Shown here: positions 32,538 through 41,674 of the stretch, one piece after another
How positions within the stretch are numbered: the first letter of the stretch is position 1
Layout of the letters: each line of letters starts with the position of its first letter
Source of the DNA: Hymenobacter cellulosivorans
GTDB taxonomy: Bacteria; Bacteroidota; Bacteroidia; Cytophagales; Hymenobacteraceae
Length of the DNA: 64,000 nt
Reading direction: 5' to 3'
Assembly (NCBI RefSeq): GCF_022919135.1
Contig: NZ_CP095049.1
Coordinates: 3,910,501-3,974,500, forward strand
Program-made: the position numbers and the translations under genes
Notes under the pieces: generated by a model
Seen by the model: the letters and a program-made list of their open reading frames with translations, nothing else
Database searches by the model: none
What the model was told of the DNA's origin: nothing

Positions 32538-34247
32538 ATGCGCGCACCTCGTCGTTTGGTTTCCCCTCTGGGCTGGGCTTTGCTGGCCCTGCTGCTGTTT
32601 CTGTTGCCCTTTCTGCTGCTGCGGGAGCGTAGCTACGTCACCCTCGACGACAACCTGGACGTGGAGCTGACCATTCCCTACCTGCTCACCCGTCACCACG
32701 TCGCCCTGGATTACGGCACCACGACCGTAGTGGAGCCCGTTATGAACGGGCTGCCGCGTAACGCCCTGCGGCCCGGCCTGAGCATAACGATGCTGCTTTT
32801 CGGGGTGTTGGAACCCTTACCGGCCTACCTGGTGCAGCAGGTCCTGGTGCGGCTGCTGGCCCTGTTGGGTATGTACACGCTGTTGCGCCGCCATTTGCTG
32901 CGTGGGCCCACCGAGCGCGCCGTAGCGGCGGGCCTGAGCCTGGCCTGGGCCGTGCTGCCGTTTTATTCCATCTACGGCCTCTCGGTGCTGGGCCAGCCCT
33001 GGCTGCTGTACGCCTTCCTGAACCTGCGCCGCGGGGCAGGCCGCTGGACGGACTGGCTGCTGATTGCAGCTTTTCCCTTCTGGTCCATGTTCGTGTTTGT
33101 GGGGCCGTTTGTGGCCGTAGCTTTGGGGCTGCTGCTGCTCTGGGACCTGGGGCAGCACCGGCGCTGGTCGTGGGCGGTGGTAGGCGGTATGGTGCTGCTG
33201 CTGGGGCTCTACCTGGTGGTGGAGTATCCGCTGCTGTATTCGTTGCTGGTGGCCAAGCAGTTTGTGCCCCACCGCCTGGAGTTCAACTTAAGCCAGCTCG
33301 GCCCCCAAAGCTGGGGCGGGGCGCTGAAGTCGGCGGGGCAGTATTTTTTCATGGGCCAGTACCACGCCAGCCGGTTTTTTCGGGGCGCCATACTGCTGGC
33401 CTTAGCCGCTGCCCTACTGGGCCGCAACCACTTAGCGCCGGGGCGCCGCCGGGTGCTGGTGCTGCTGCTGGCCGCCCTGCTGGCTGTGGCGCTGTTCTGC
33501 GGCGTGTACCCGCGCCTGATTGAGCCCCTGCAGCGGGCCGTGCCGGCTCTGGGCGCTTTCAACCTGACCCGCTTCCACTTCCTGACGGCACTGCTGGGCT
33601 TCGTGCTACTGGCCCTGAGTCTGCAAGTAGTGCGTAATGGTCGACTGGTTACAGCGCTGGTAATGTTGCAGTTATTTGCGGGTATTGGTATGAATACTGA
33701 GTGGCTGCTCAACGTGCGAGAATTGGCCGGTCGGCCCAAGCCCACCGAGCCCAACTATCAGCAGTTCGTGGCTGCCTCGCTGTTTGCCCGCGTCCAGGAT
33801 ACCATCCGCCTCGCCACCGGTCAGGCCCCGCGCGACTACCGCCTAGCCTGCCTGGGCCTGCCGCCGGCCATTGCTCAGCTCAACGGCTTTTACACCCTCG
33901 ACAGTTACCAGAACAACTACCCGCTGGCTTACAAGCACGCTTTCCGTCCCATCATTGCCGGGGAGCTGGCCAAGAATCCGGCCCTGCGCACCTACTTCGA
34001 CGACTGGGGCAACCGGTGCTACCTGTTTTCGGCCGAGCTGGGCAAGAATTTTCGGGTGGGGGCGTTCCAGCAGCGCGTGGTACAGGATTTTGCCTTTGAT
34101 GCCGCCGCCTTCCGGCGCCTGGGCGGCCGTTATGTGCTGGCTGCCGCCCGCTTAGCCCGGCCCGCCCGCTCCGGATTGATTCCGCGTGGGGAGTTTTCGG
34201 CTAGGAACGCGTACTGGCACCTGTATCTTTACGAAGTGCAGCCCTAA
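32538..34247 (+). CDS. Polytopic membrane protein, possible glycosyltransferase or exporter
   Basis: 569 residues. At least nine predicted membrane segments, beginning GWALLALLLFLLPFLLL and including VVGGMVLLLGLYLVVEYPLL and ALLAVALFCGVYP, with a large hydrophilic C-terminal domain (about 400-569). The loop DDNLDVELTIPYLL after the first segment is of the type found in membrane glycosyltransferases of the GT-C class. No family is recognised. Divergent from the frameshifted gene. A -7 box TACTTTTG is 20 nt upstream. Confidence 0.65.
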   Translation: MRAPRRLVSPLGWALLALLLFLLPFLLLRERSYVTLDDNLDVELTIPYLLTRHHVALDYGTTTVVEPVMNGLPRNALRPGLSITMLLFGVLEPLPAYLVQQVLVRLLALLGMYTLLRRHLLRGPTERAVAAGLSLAWAVLPFYSIYGLSVLGQPWLLYAFLNLRRGAGRWTDWLLIAAFPFWSMFVFVGPFVAVALGLLLLWDLGQHRRWSWAVVGGMVLLLGLYLVVEYPLLYSLLVAKQFVPHRLEFNLSQLGPQSWGGALKSAGQYFFMGQYHASRFFRGAILLALAAALLGRNHLAPGRRRVLVLLLAALLAVALFCGVYPRLIEPLQRAVPALGAFNLTRFHFLTALLGFVLLALSLQVVRNGRLVTALVMLQLFAGIGMNTEWLLNVRELAGRPKPTEPNYQQFVAASLFARVQDTIRLATGQAPRDYRLACLGLPPAIAQLNGFYTLDSYQNNYPLAYKHAFRPIIAGELAKNPALRTYFDDWGNRCYLFSAELGKNFRVGAFQQRVVQDFAFDAAAFRRLGGRYVLAAARLARPARSGLIPRGEFSARNAYWHLYLYEVQP

Positions 34248-34300
34248 CCATTGGTCGGCTGCCCTCAACCCCGGCGGGGCATAAAACCGCCGGAATTCCC

Positions 34301-34308
34301 TAGATTTG
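34301..34308 (+). promoter_or_regulatory. -7 box (TAGATTTG) for ftsK
   Basis: Matches TAnnTTTG; the last G is 19 nt before the ftsK ATG. Confidence 0.5.
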
Positions 34309-34327
34309 GCCTTTTAGTGCGTGATAG

Positions 34328-37300
34328 ATGGCAAAAAATACGTACAAGCAGAACGCTCCTGCTGCTCCGAGCCGGGGCAATGAACCCCGCCCGGCGCGAA
34401 ACCAGGCCCGGCCCACGGCCGAGCCGCCCCGTGAGGCTCCCCGTGAGCCCCGGCCAAGTGCGCCCAAAGCAACTCCCAAAACGCCCGGCCGGTCGGTAAA
34501 GCTGCCCGCCTTCAAGGTGGGCAATGTGTTTGGCTTCCTGCGCGACCGGCGCTTTCAGCTCTTTTTGGGCTTCTTTTTCCTGCTCAGTTCCATTTACCTG
34601 ACCATTGCTTTCGTGTCCTTCGTCTTTACCGGGCACGCCGACCAAAGCGTGGTGGAAGGCCTGGGTTCGACGCCGGTCAAGGAAGCCGGGCAGGAATCGG
34701 GCAACTGGCTCGGGCTGGTGGGCGCCATGCTGGCTCAGCTCCTGATTTACAAGGGCTTTGGCGTAGCGGCTTTTGCCGTGATTCCCATCGTGTTTTTCCT
34801 GGGCTACAAAATTGTGTTCCGTCGCGCTGAGGTGTCCCTGAGCTACGTGCTGGCCTTGTGCCTGTTCTCAATGTTCTGGCTGAGCGTGCTGATGGGCTAC
34901 GTAGTGCTCAGCCTCGAAGCCCCCGACGCCGACCCGGCCATGGCCCACAGCCTCGACTTCCTGAGCGGGGGCATTGGCTACGAGGCTGCCTCCTGGCTCG
35001 ACAGCCTGCTGGGCTGGGGTACGGTGCTGCTGCTGGCCTTCCTGCTGATTTCCTTCGTGGTGTACTTCTTCAACGTGACCAGCCTCAACCTGCGCCGCGC
35101 CGACGACGAGGACGAAGAAACTGCTGCGGCCGTGGCCCCGGCTATGGCCGCCAACCGGGTCAAGAACAGTGCCTTCCTGGCTTCCGCAGCATCTGCTGCC
35201 TCCTACGACGATGACGAGGAGGAAGAAGAGGCCGCTCCCGAAATGATCCTGCGCCGCGTGGGCCCGGTGGCGGGACCCGCTGCTACGCCCGTTGCGGCGG
35301 CTGCTCAGCTGGTGGTAGAAGAAGCCGACGAGGCCGAACTGGAGTTGCCGGTCACCGATGAGCCCCCGTTCCGCTCGGGGCCGGTGGGTGCGTCCGGTCC
35401 CGCCTTTAGCATTGCTACGCCCGAGCCGGCCCCCGTCATAGCGGCCAGTGCTGCGGCCGTACCGCTCACCGTAGCCCCGGCCGCTAGTCTGGCCAGCGCT
35501 GCGGCTACCGGAGCGGCGGCTGCTGCCAGCGCCGTATCCAGCGGCCCAAGCTTCTCCATCGAAATACCCTCTGACCCCGAGCCGCTGAGCGTGGCCCCGT
35601 CGCGCATCCCGACGCCCTTGTCCATGGCCGATCTGGCCGGCGACAACGAGGCGCCCTTGCCCGCCACGTTGCCGCTGCCCGCACCGGTTCCCGTGCGCGA
35701 AACTGCCGGTCCACCCCTGCAGATCGACACGGCGCCCGTGGAGCTGGACCCTGCGGCCGGGGCCGATATGGCGTCCATTGCCGAAGACGACGAGGACATG
35801 GAAACCATGCCCACCGTCAACTACGACCCCACGCTCGACCTCTCGCGCTACCAATACCCCACGCTAGAGCTGCTCAACGACTACGGGCAAGCCAAGGCCC
35901 AGGTAAGCAAGGAAGAGCTGGAAGCCAACAAGGACCGCATCGTGGAAACCCTGGGCCACTACAAAATCGGTATTGCCAGCATCAAGGCCACTATTGGGCC
36001 CACGGTTACGCTCTACGAAATCGTGCCCGAGGCCGGCATCAAGATTTCCAAGATTAAGAGCCTGGAAGACGATATTGCCCTAAGCCTGGCCGCCCTCGGC
36101 ATTCGTATCATCGCGCCCATTCCGGGCAAGGGCACTATCGGTATTGAGGTGCCCAACACCAAGAAGGAAATGGTGAGTATCCGTTCGGTATTCGCCACCG
36201 ACAAGTTCATCAACACCGAAATGGATTTGCCGATTTCCTTCGGCCGTACCATCACCAACGAGGTATTCGTGGTCGATTTGGCCAAGATGCCCCACTTGCT
36301 CATGGCCGGTGCCACGGGTCAGGGTAAGTCGGTGGGCCTGAACGTGATTCTGGCCTCCTTGCTCTATAAGCGCCACCCCGCCCAGCTCAAGTTTGTGCTC
36401 GTCGACCCGAAAAAGGTGGAATTGAGCATCTTCAATAAGATTGAGCGCCACTTCCTGGCCAAGCTGCCCGACACGGAGGAAGCCATCATCACCGACACCA
36501 AAAAGGTGGTGAACACGCTCAATTCGCTGTGCATGGAGATGGACAAGCGCTACGACCTGCTCAAGGATGCTGGCTGCCGCAACCTGAAGGAGTATAACCG
36601 CAAGTTCGTGGAGCGCCGGCTTAACCCCAAGAAGGGCCACCGCTTCATGCCCTTCATCGTGCTGGTCATCGACGAGCTGGCCGACCTGATGATGACGGCC
36701 GGCAAGGAAGTCGAAACGCCTATTGCCCGCCTGGCCCAGTTGGCCCGCGCCATCGGTATTCACCTGATTGTGGCCACCCAGCGCCCTTCCGTGAACGTTA
36801 TTACCGGTATCATCAAGGCCAACTTCCCCTGCCGGATTTCCTTTAAGGTAACTTCCAAAATTGATTCGCGTACCATCCTCGACGCTGGCGGCGCCGACCA
36901 GCTCGTGGGGCAGGGCGACATGCTGATTTCCCAGGGCTCTGATATTATTCGCGTGCAGTGTGCCTTCATTGATACCCCCGAGGTAGACCGCCTCTGCGAC
37001 TTTATCGGCGAACAGCAGGGCTACCCCGATGCCTACCTGCTGCCCGAAGTGGCCGGGGAAAGCGGTGGGGGCAACGGTGGCGACGAAGACTTCGACGCCG
37101 CCTCCCGCGACAGTATGTTTGAAGAAGCTGCCCGCGTCATCGTCACCCACCAGCAGGGCAGCACCTCGCTCTTGCAGCGCCGCCTGAAGCTGGGCTACAA
37201 CCGCGCCGGCCGCCTCATCGACCAGCTCGAGCACGCCGGCATCGTCGGGCCCTTCGAAGGCAGCAAGGCCCGGGAGGTATTAATTCCGGACGAATACAGT

Positions 37301-37336
37301 TTGGAACAGTTGTTGAATAACCTCCCGAAAAGTTAG
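34328..37336 (+). CDS. ftsK: DNA translocase FtsK
   Basis: 1002 residues. It pumps chromosomal DNA through the division septum and activates XerCD at dif. A basic, proline-rich N-terminus (about 1-60), four membrane helices (about 65-240), an acidic and Ala/Pro-rich linker (about 240-500), then the motor: Walker A AGATGQGKSVGLN (about 657), Walker B VLVIDELADLMM (about 778) and RPSVNVITGIIKANFPCRIS. The C-terminal winged-helix gamma domain (about 935-1000; QRRLKLGYNRAGRLIDQLE) reads KOPS-type polarity sequences. Full length for the family. Confidence 0.97.
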   Translation: MAKNTYKQNAPAAPSRGNEPRPARNQARPTAEPPREAPREPRPSAPKATPKTPGRSVKLPAFKVGNVFGFLRDRRFQLFLGFFFLLSSIYLTIAFVSFVFTGHADQSVVEGLGSTPVKEAGQESGNWLGLVGAMLAQLLIYKGFGVAAFAVIPIVFFLGYKIVFRRAEVSLSYVLALCLFSMFWLSVLMGYVVLSLEAPDADPAMAHSLDFLSGGIGYEAASWLDSLLGWGTVLLLAFLLISFVVYFFNVTSLNLRRADDEDEETAAAVAPAMAANRVKNSAFLASAASAASYDDDEEEEEAAPEMILRRVGPVAGPAATPVAAAAQLVVEEADEAELELPVTDEPPFRSGPVGASGPAFSIATPEPAPVIAASAAAVPLTVAPAASLASAAATGAAAAASAVSSGPSFSIEIPSDPEPLSVAPSRIPTPLSMADLAGDNEAPLPATLPLPAPVPVRETAGPPLQIDTAPVELDPAAGADMASIAEDDEDMETMPTVNYDPTLDLSRYQYPTLELLNDYGQAKAQVSKEELEANKDRIVETLGHYKIGIASIKATIGPTVTLYEIVPEAGIKISKIKSLEDDIALSLAALGIRIIAPIPGKGTIGIEVPNTKKEMVSIRSVFATDKFINTEMDLPISFGRTITNEVFVVDLAKMPHLLMAGATGQGKSVGLNVILASLLYKRHPAQLKFVLVDPKKVELSIFNKIERHFLAKLPDTEEAIITDTKKVVNTLNSLCMEMDKRYDLLKDAGCRNLKEYNRKFVERRLNPKKGHRFMPFIVLVIDELADLMMTAGKEVETPIARLAQLARAIGIHLIVATQRPSVNVITGIIKANFPCRISFKVTSKIDSRTILDAGGADQLVGQGDMLISQGSDIIRVQCAFIDTPEVDRLCDFIGEQQGYPDAYLLPEVAGESGGGNGGDEDFDAASRDSMFEEAARVIVTHQQGSTSLLQRRLKLGYNRAGRLIDQLEHAGIVGPFEGSKAREVLIPDEYSLEQLLNNLPKS

Positions 37337-37448
37337 TTGGCGCGGCGGGAGACAAAAGAGCCGCATTTTGGTTAGGCTCTTGTCATTCAGGATTAAACCT
37401 AGTTCCGCCTTCCGCCTCTAACGCTTCTCAAGACACCACTCCTTTCTA

Positions 37449-38093
37449 ATGAAAAAAGTACTCGCCCTGCTCGCCCTTTCGGTTACGCTGACCCACGCGG
37501 CCAGTGCCCAGCAGGACCCCAAAGCCGGCAAGATTCTGGATCAGATGAGTGCCAAGTACCAGGCCATGAAGGCTTTCAAAGCCAACTTCACCCAGACCCT
37601 GGAAAACGACGCGGCCAAGGTAAAGGAAAACCTGACCGGCGACATCACCGTCAGCGGCCAGAAATTCCGCATCAAGCTCAACGGCCAGGAAATCATCAAC
37701 AACGGCCAAACCATGTGGACCTACATGAAGGCCGAAAACGAGGTGAATATCTCCGACTTCGACCCAGACGAGCAGGAAGTGTCGCCGACCCAGATTTTTA
37801 CTCTCTACAAAAAAGGCTATAAATACTCCTACGTGCAGGAAACCAAGGAAGCCGGGGAAGCCTGCGACGTAATTGAACTCTCGCCCGAAAACAAGGACAA
37901 CCCCGTCTTCAAGGTGCGCCTGACGGTGAGCAAGGTGGATAAGTCGGTGAAAAACTGGAAGATGTTCAAGAAGAACGGCAACCGCTACACCTACACCATC
38001 CGCAAGTTCCAGCCCAATCCCCCGATTGACGCCACGACCTTCAACTTCGACAAAACCAAGTACAAAGGCGTGAAGGTCATCGACCTGCGTTAA
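37449..38093 (+). CDS. lolA: Outer-membrane lipoprotein carrier protein LolA
   Basis: 214 residues with a signal peptide (LALLALSVTLTHAASAQ). LolA carries lipoproteins across the periplasm. The LolA fold is visible: KILDQMSAKYQAMKAFKANF, ITVSGQKFRIKLNGQEIINN, MWTYMKAENEVNISDFDP. Placed directly after ftsK, as in many bacteria; a short hairpin (AAGAGCC/GGCTCTT) is between them at about 37354-37382. Confidence 0.93.
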   Translation: MKKVLALLALSVTLTHAASAQQDPKAGKILDQMSAKYQAMKAFKANFTQTLENDAAKVKENLTGDITVSGQKFRIKLNGQEIINNGQTMWTYMKAENEVNISDFDPDEQEVSPTQIFTLYKKGYKYSYVQETKEAGEACDVIELSPENKDNPVFKVRLTVSKVDKSVKNWKMFKKNGNRYTYTIRKFQPNPPIDATTFNFDKTKYKGVKVIDLR

Positions 38094-38117
38094 GCTGCAC
38101 GGCTTCTGCCGAAATGT

Positions 38118-38152
38118 CCGGCCCGCTTCTGCTACGCGCAGAAGCGGGCCGG
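38118..38152 (+). terminator. Terminator-like hairpin after lolA
   Basis: CCGGCCCGCTTCTGC / GCAGAAGCGGGCCGG, a 15-bp perfect stem followed by TTTGGTTTT, 25 nt after the stop codon. Confidence 0.7.
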
Positions 38153-38270
38153 TTTGGTTTTAGGCCCATGCCGAAGCCGAAATATTACCAGGGCAATAGG
38201 CCGTCAGCTACCGAATGAGTACTTTACCTGCCTGCATTTAGCAGGTTTAGTTCTATTTAGGTGTATTCCT

Positions 38271-39569
38271 ATGAAAGAAGATTTTCTCCACTATGTCTGG
38301 CAGCACCAGTATTTTGATAAAACCAACCTCCAAACCCAGCAGGGCGAGGCCATAACGGTGCTCCGACCCGGCTACCGCAACGCCGACGCCGGCCCCGACT
38401 TTCTCAACGCCCGCCTGCAAATAGGGGAAGTGGAGTGGAACGGAGCCGTGGAAATCCACTTACGGGCCTCCGACTGGCTGCGCCACCAGCACCAAACCGA
38501 CCCCAAATACGACCAGGTAATCCTGCACGTGGTCTACACCGCCGACCAGGATATTGTCCGCACCAATGGCTCGTTGATTCCGGCCCTGGCCCTGAACTCG
38601 CGCATTGCCTTGAGCTTGGTTCACACCTACCTGAATCTGGTGGAGCCCGGCGCTACGGCCGTGTTGCCCTGCGCCGCGCTGCTGCCCCGCGTGCCGATGA
38701 TAACCCGCACGATGATGGTTGAACGGGCTCTGCTGGAGCGCGTCGAGCAGAAAGCCGATGCCGTAGCGGCCCTGCACGAGCAGCTGGGCCAGGACTGGGA
38801 AGCCACGGCCTACCACACGGTGGCGGCGGGCTTTGGTTTCAAGAAAAACAGTGAGCCCTTGGCCCGACTTGCCAAAGCCCTGCCGCTGGCTGTGGTGCGC
38901 CGTCACCGCCACGAAGAGCGGCCGCTGGAAGCCCTGGTGTTCGGGCAGGCAGGCTTTCTGGCTGATGAAGGCTTGTTAGCCGAGGACGAATATCTGCGCA
39001 AATTAGCGCAGGAGTATGAGTTTTTGCGCCACAAGTACCAACTGGGGGCGGCCCTTTCCGCCCACGAGTGGAATTTTCTTCGGCTGCGGCCCGCCAACTT
39101 TCCCACCGTCCGCTTGGCCCAGCTGGTAGCCCTGCTGCACGCGCGGCCCCTGCTGTTCAACGCCCTGCTTACGGCCGCCGACATACGCACCCTAGAGCAG
39201 TTCTTTACTGCGCCCGTGCCCGAGTACTGGCGGCAGCATTACCGGCCCGGCAAACCGGGCAAGGTGCCCGTACTTGGCCGCAGTAGCCTACATTTGCTTA
39301 TTGCCAACGTGGTGGTGCCCCTACGGGTGGCCTACGCCCGCTACGTGGGGCAGCCGGAGCTTATTGAATCTGCCGTGGCCTTACTCGAACACCTGCCTGC
39401 TGAACACAACCACCTGACCGAACCGTACGAGGTGCTGGGCTTTACGCACCGCTCGGCCGCTGATTCCCAGGGCTTGCTGGCCCTGAACCGGGCCTACTGC
39501 GGGCCCCGGCAGTGCCTGCGCTGCTCTATCGGTAGTCAAATTCTGCAGCAAAACCTGGTTCTGGGGTGA
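38271..39569 (+). CDS. DUF2851 family protein
   Basis: 432 residues from ATG 38271 (MKEDFLHYVWQHQYFDKTNL); the longer frame adds nothing conserved. Function unknown. The characteristic N-terminal block GEAITVLRPGYRNADAGPDF and the C-terminal CGPRQCLRCSIGSQIL, with Cys residues that could bind metal, match this Bacteroidota family. It is translationally coupled with the next gene (GTGA overlap). Confidence 0.85.
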   Translation: MKEDFLHYVWQHQYFDKTNLQTQQGEAITVLRPGYRNADAGPDFLNARLQIGEVEWNGAVEIHLRASDWLRHQHQTDPKYDQVILHVVYTADQDIVRTNGSLIPALALNSRIALSLVHTYLNLVEPGATAVLPCAALLPRVPMITRTMMVERALLERVEQKADAVAALHEQLGQDWEATAYHTVAAGFGFKKNSEPLARLAKALPLAVVRRHRHEERPLEALVFGQAGFLADEGLLAEDEYLRKLAQEYEFLRHKYQLGAALSAHEWNFLRLRPANFPTVRLAQLVALLHARPLLFNALLTAADIRTLEQFFTAPVPEYWRQHYRPGKPGKVPVLGRSSLHLLIANVVVPLRVAYARYVGQPELIESAVALLEHLPAEHNHLTEPYEVLGFTHRSAADSQGLLALNRAYCGPRQCLRCSIGSQILQQNLVLG

Positions 39570-40831
39570 GGGTTCTGGTTGCTGTTCTTCTGAATTGTGG
39601 GCTGCTGGCCCTAACCGGGGCTTGGCTGCTGCAACAATACCGGCACCCCAGGTTGGGTCGTTGGCTTTTGCCGCTGCTGGGCCTGAAAGTGGTAGCCTGC
39701 CTGATTGCCTGCTGGCTGCTCAGCGACGATGCCGACTACTTTCAGCGCTGGTCCCTGAGCCTGACTGCCCAGCTCTGGGAAGCCCCCGGGGCCTGGCTCC
39801 GTACCCTGCTCGGCGACGCCTTCGAATACCGCGGCCAACGCCTGGTTTTCCACGGCTACTCCAATACCTTCTTTATTATCAAGCTCCTCTCGGTGCTGAA
39901 TGCTGCCACGCTGGGCAACCTCTGGGCTAATGGGCTCTACTTGTCGTTGTTCGGGTTTGTGGGCGGCTGGGAACTGACCAAGACGCTAATCCGCCTGTTT
40001 CCGCACGCGCCGGCAGGGGCACCCGTGGTGGCGTTTCTTCTTTGGCCTACGGTAGTATACTGGACGGCCGGTCTGACCAAGGAGTGCCTGCTGGTGGGCA
40101 GCGGCACCTGGCTGCTGGCTTTGGTGTTGCGTTGGCTTTACGGAGCTGAAAAGCCGCACTTGAGCACCTTTTTAGGAACATTGCTGCTGGCCGTGCTGCA
40201 CTTCAAAATGCGGTATTTCTTCGCCGTGCTATTGTTCGCCGCCCTGGCTGGTTTGGCCGTGGTGCGGGTAGCCCAGCACCTGGGCGGAACCCGAAACCGC
40301 TGGGTAACGGTGCTGCTGTTCGTCGCTACGCTCAGCCTGGGTGCCTGGGCGGGCAGTGAAGTCAGCCCCGTTTTTCGCCTGAATAAGTTTACCAGTCAGC
40401 TGATTCGCAATTACTCCGACCTGCGGGAAGGCTCCCGGCGCCGGCCCCACATCGAGTACGCCGACCTGGCACCCACCGTACCGAGCCTGCTGCGCAATGC
40501 ACCCAAGGCGGTAGTCAGTGCCGTGGTGCGGCCCATGCCCTGGGAAGACTCTACCCCGATTTACGTGGCTGCCGGCCTGGAAAATGTGTTGCTGGTCATT
40601 GTGCTGGTAATGGCCGTAGTGGCTGCCGCACGCGGGCAGTGGGGGCAGCTGCCGTTTGCCCTGGTGCTGGCCCTGGGCTTTTATTGCCTGGTGCTGGCGG
40701 CCCTGCTGGGGCTGAGTACGCCCAATCTGGGTACGCTCAACCGCTACCGGGCCGTGATGCTGCCGTACCTGCTGCTGCTGGCGTTGCAGAATAGCTACGC
40801 GGCCCGCTGGCTGCGCCGCATCGGACTGTAA
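39566..40831 (+). CDS. Polytopic membrane protein (unknown)
   Basis: 421 residues with a GTG start overlapping the DUF2851 stop (GTGA). About ten hydrophobic segments (VLVAVLLNCGLLALTGAWLL; LGLKVVACLIACWLL; FAVLLFAALAGLAVVRVA; VVAAARGQWGQLPFALVL). No family recognised; the layout resembles polysaccharide-related or flippase-like membrane proteins. The overlap implies co-translation with DUF2851. Confidence 0.6.
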   Translation: MRVLVAVLLNCGLLALTGAWLLQQYRHPRLGRWLLPLLGLKVVACLIACWLLSDDADYFQRWSLSLTAQLWEAPGAWLRTLLGDAFEYRGQRLVFHGYSNTFFIIKLLSVLNAATLGNLWANGLYLSLFGFVGGWELTKTLIRLFPHAPAGAPVVAFLLWPTVVYWTAGLTKECLLVGSGTWLLALVLRWLYGAEKPHLSTFLGTLLLAVLHFKMRYFFAVLLFAALAGLAVVRVAQHLGGTRNRWVTVLLFVATLSLGAWAGSEVSPVFRLNKFTSQLIRNYSDLREGSRRRPHIEYADLAPTVPSLLRNAPKAVVSAVVRPMPWEDSTPIYVAAGLENVLLVIVLVMAVVAAARGQWGQLPFALVLALGFYCLVLAALLGLSTPNLGTLNRYRAVMLPYLLLLALQNSYAARWLRRIGL

Positions 40832-40864
40832 TTTCAGACTCAACTGCACCGCTTTGCCTTCTGG

Positions 40865-40896
40865 TTTGTTGTAGCCCCGGCCACATTGTATCTTTG
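40865..40896 (+). promoter_or_regulatory. Full promoter (TTTG - 20 nt - TATCTTTG) for the NeuD-like gene
   Basis: TTTG at 40865-40868, spacer 20 nt and TATCTTTG at 40889-40896; the ATG is 47 nt after the -7 box. Confidence 0.6.
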
Positions 40897-40942
40897 CGGT
40901 TTGGTTTAAAGCACCGCCGACCTTCGGCTTTCAATTGTTTGC

Positions 40943-41575
40943 ATGGAAAATCCTGTCATTATTCTGGGGGCACAAAGCCTCGGCACCACGGCCCTCGATG
41001 CCTTTACCAGCAATGATGTAGTGGTCTACTGCCTGCTCGACGACGACGCCAAGCTCCAGAACTCCGAGCTCAACAACGTGCCCGTGATGGGCAACACCGA
41101 CGACAAGGAGCTGCTCAAGCTGCTGGGCAAAAAGTGTGAAGTGTTTGTGGCTACCGAAGATACTGCCAGCCGCCGCAGCCTGACCAACATGCTGCGCGAC
41201 GAGTACGAAGTGGTGCCCGTCAACGCCATTCATGCCCGGGCCAGCGTGGCCGAGCACGCCTGGCTGGGCCACGGCAACCTCATCAGCGCCGGAGCCGTGG
41301 TGGCCAGCAATGCCAAGCTGGGCAACGGCTGCCTGGTGGGTGCCAACGCTGTAGTGGAAGTAGGGGCCGAGCTGGCCGACTACGTGCAGGTGGGCGCCGG
41401 AGCCATTCTCAACCCCGGGGCGAAAGTAGATGAGCAGGCCTTTATCGGCTCGGGCGCCATCATCGTGGCCGGCGTCAAGATTGGCGCCAAGGCCCGCATC
41501 GGGGCTGGCTCGGTAGTCGTGGCCGATGTGCCCGCCAACCAAACCGTCTTTGGCAACCCCGCTCAGAAAGTCTAA
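40943..41575 (+). CDS. NeuD/PglD-like sugar O-/N-acetyltransferase
   Basis: 210 residues. A Rossmann-like N-terminal domain (MENPVIILGAQSLGTTALDAF) and a left-handed beta-helix of hexapeptide repeats (about 100-205; GNLISAGAVVASNAKLG, VGAGAILNPGAKVDE, IGSGAIIVAG). These enzymes acetylate amino sugars for surface glycans using acetyl-CoA. The catalytic His is expected near HAWLGHGN. No glycan cluster is nearby. Full length for the family. Confidence 0.85.
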   Translation: MENPVIILGAQSLGTTALDAFTSNDVVVYCLLDDDAKLQNSELNNVPVMGNTDDKELLKLLGKKCEVFVATEDTASRRSLTNMLRDEYEVVPVNAIHARASVAEHAWLGHGNLISAGAVVASNAKLGNGCLVGANAVVEVGAELADYVQVGAGAILNPGAKVDEQAFIGSGAIIVAGVKIGAKARIGAGSVVVADVPANQTVFGNPAQKV

Positions 41576-41577
41576 TG

Positions 41578-41672
41578 GCAGAGTTTAGAGCGCAGAATGG
41601 AGAACTCAGAGGCTGCCAAGTAACTTTCTGAATCCACATCAAAGCTCTAAATTCTAAGCTCACAGTTCTTTA
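41578..41672. repeat. Heptamer inverted repeat element H7 (NeuD-like gene stop to trhO start)
   Basis: The left arm reads AGAGTTTAGAGCGCAG then AATGGAGAACTCAGAG. The right arm, read inward on the minus strand, is AAGAACTGTGAGCTTAG then AATTTAGAGC. The spacing is 7 nt with A/G-rich words. It starts 2 nt after the stop codon and ends 2 nt before the next ATG. Confidence 0.65.
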
Positions 41673-41674
41673 CT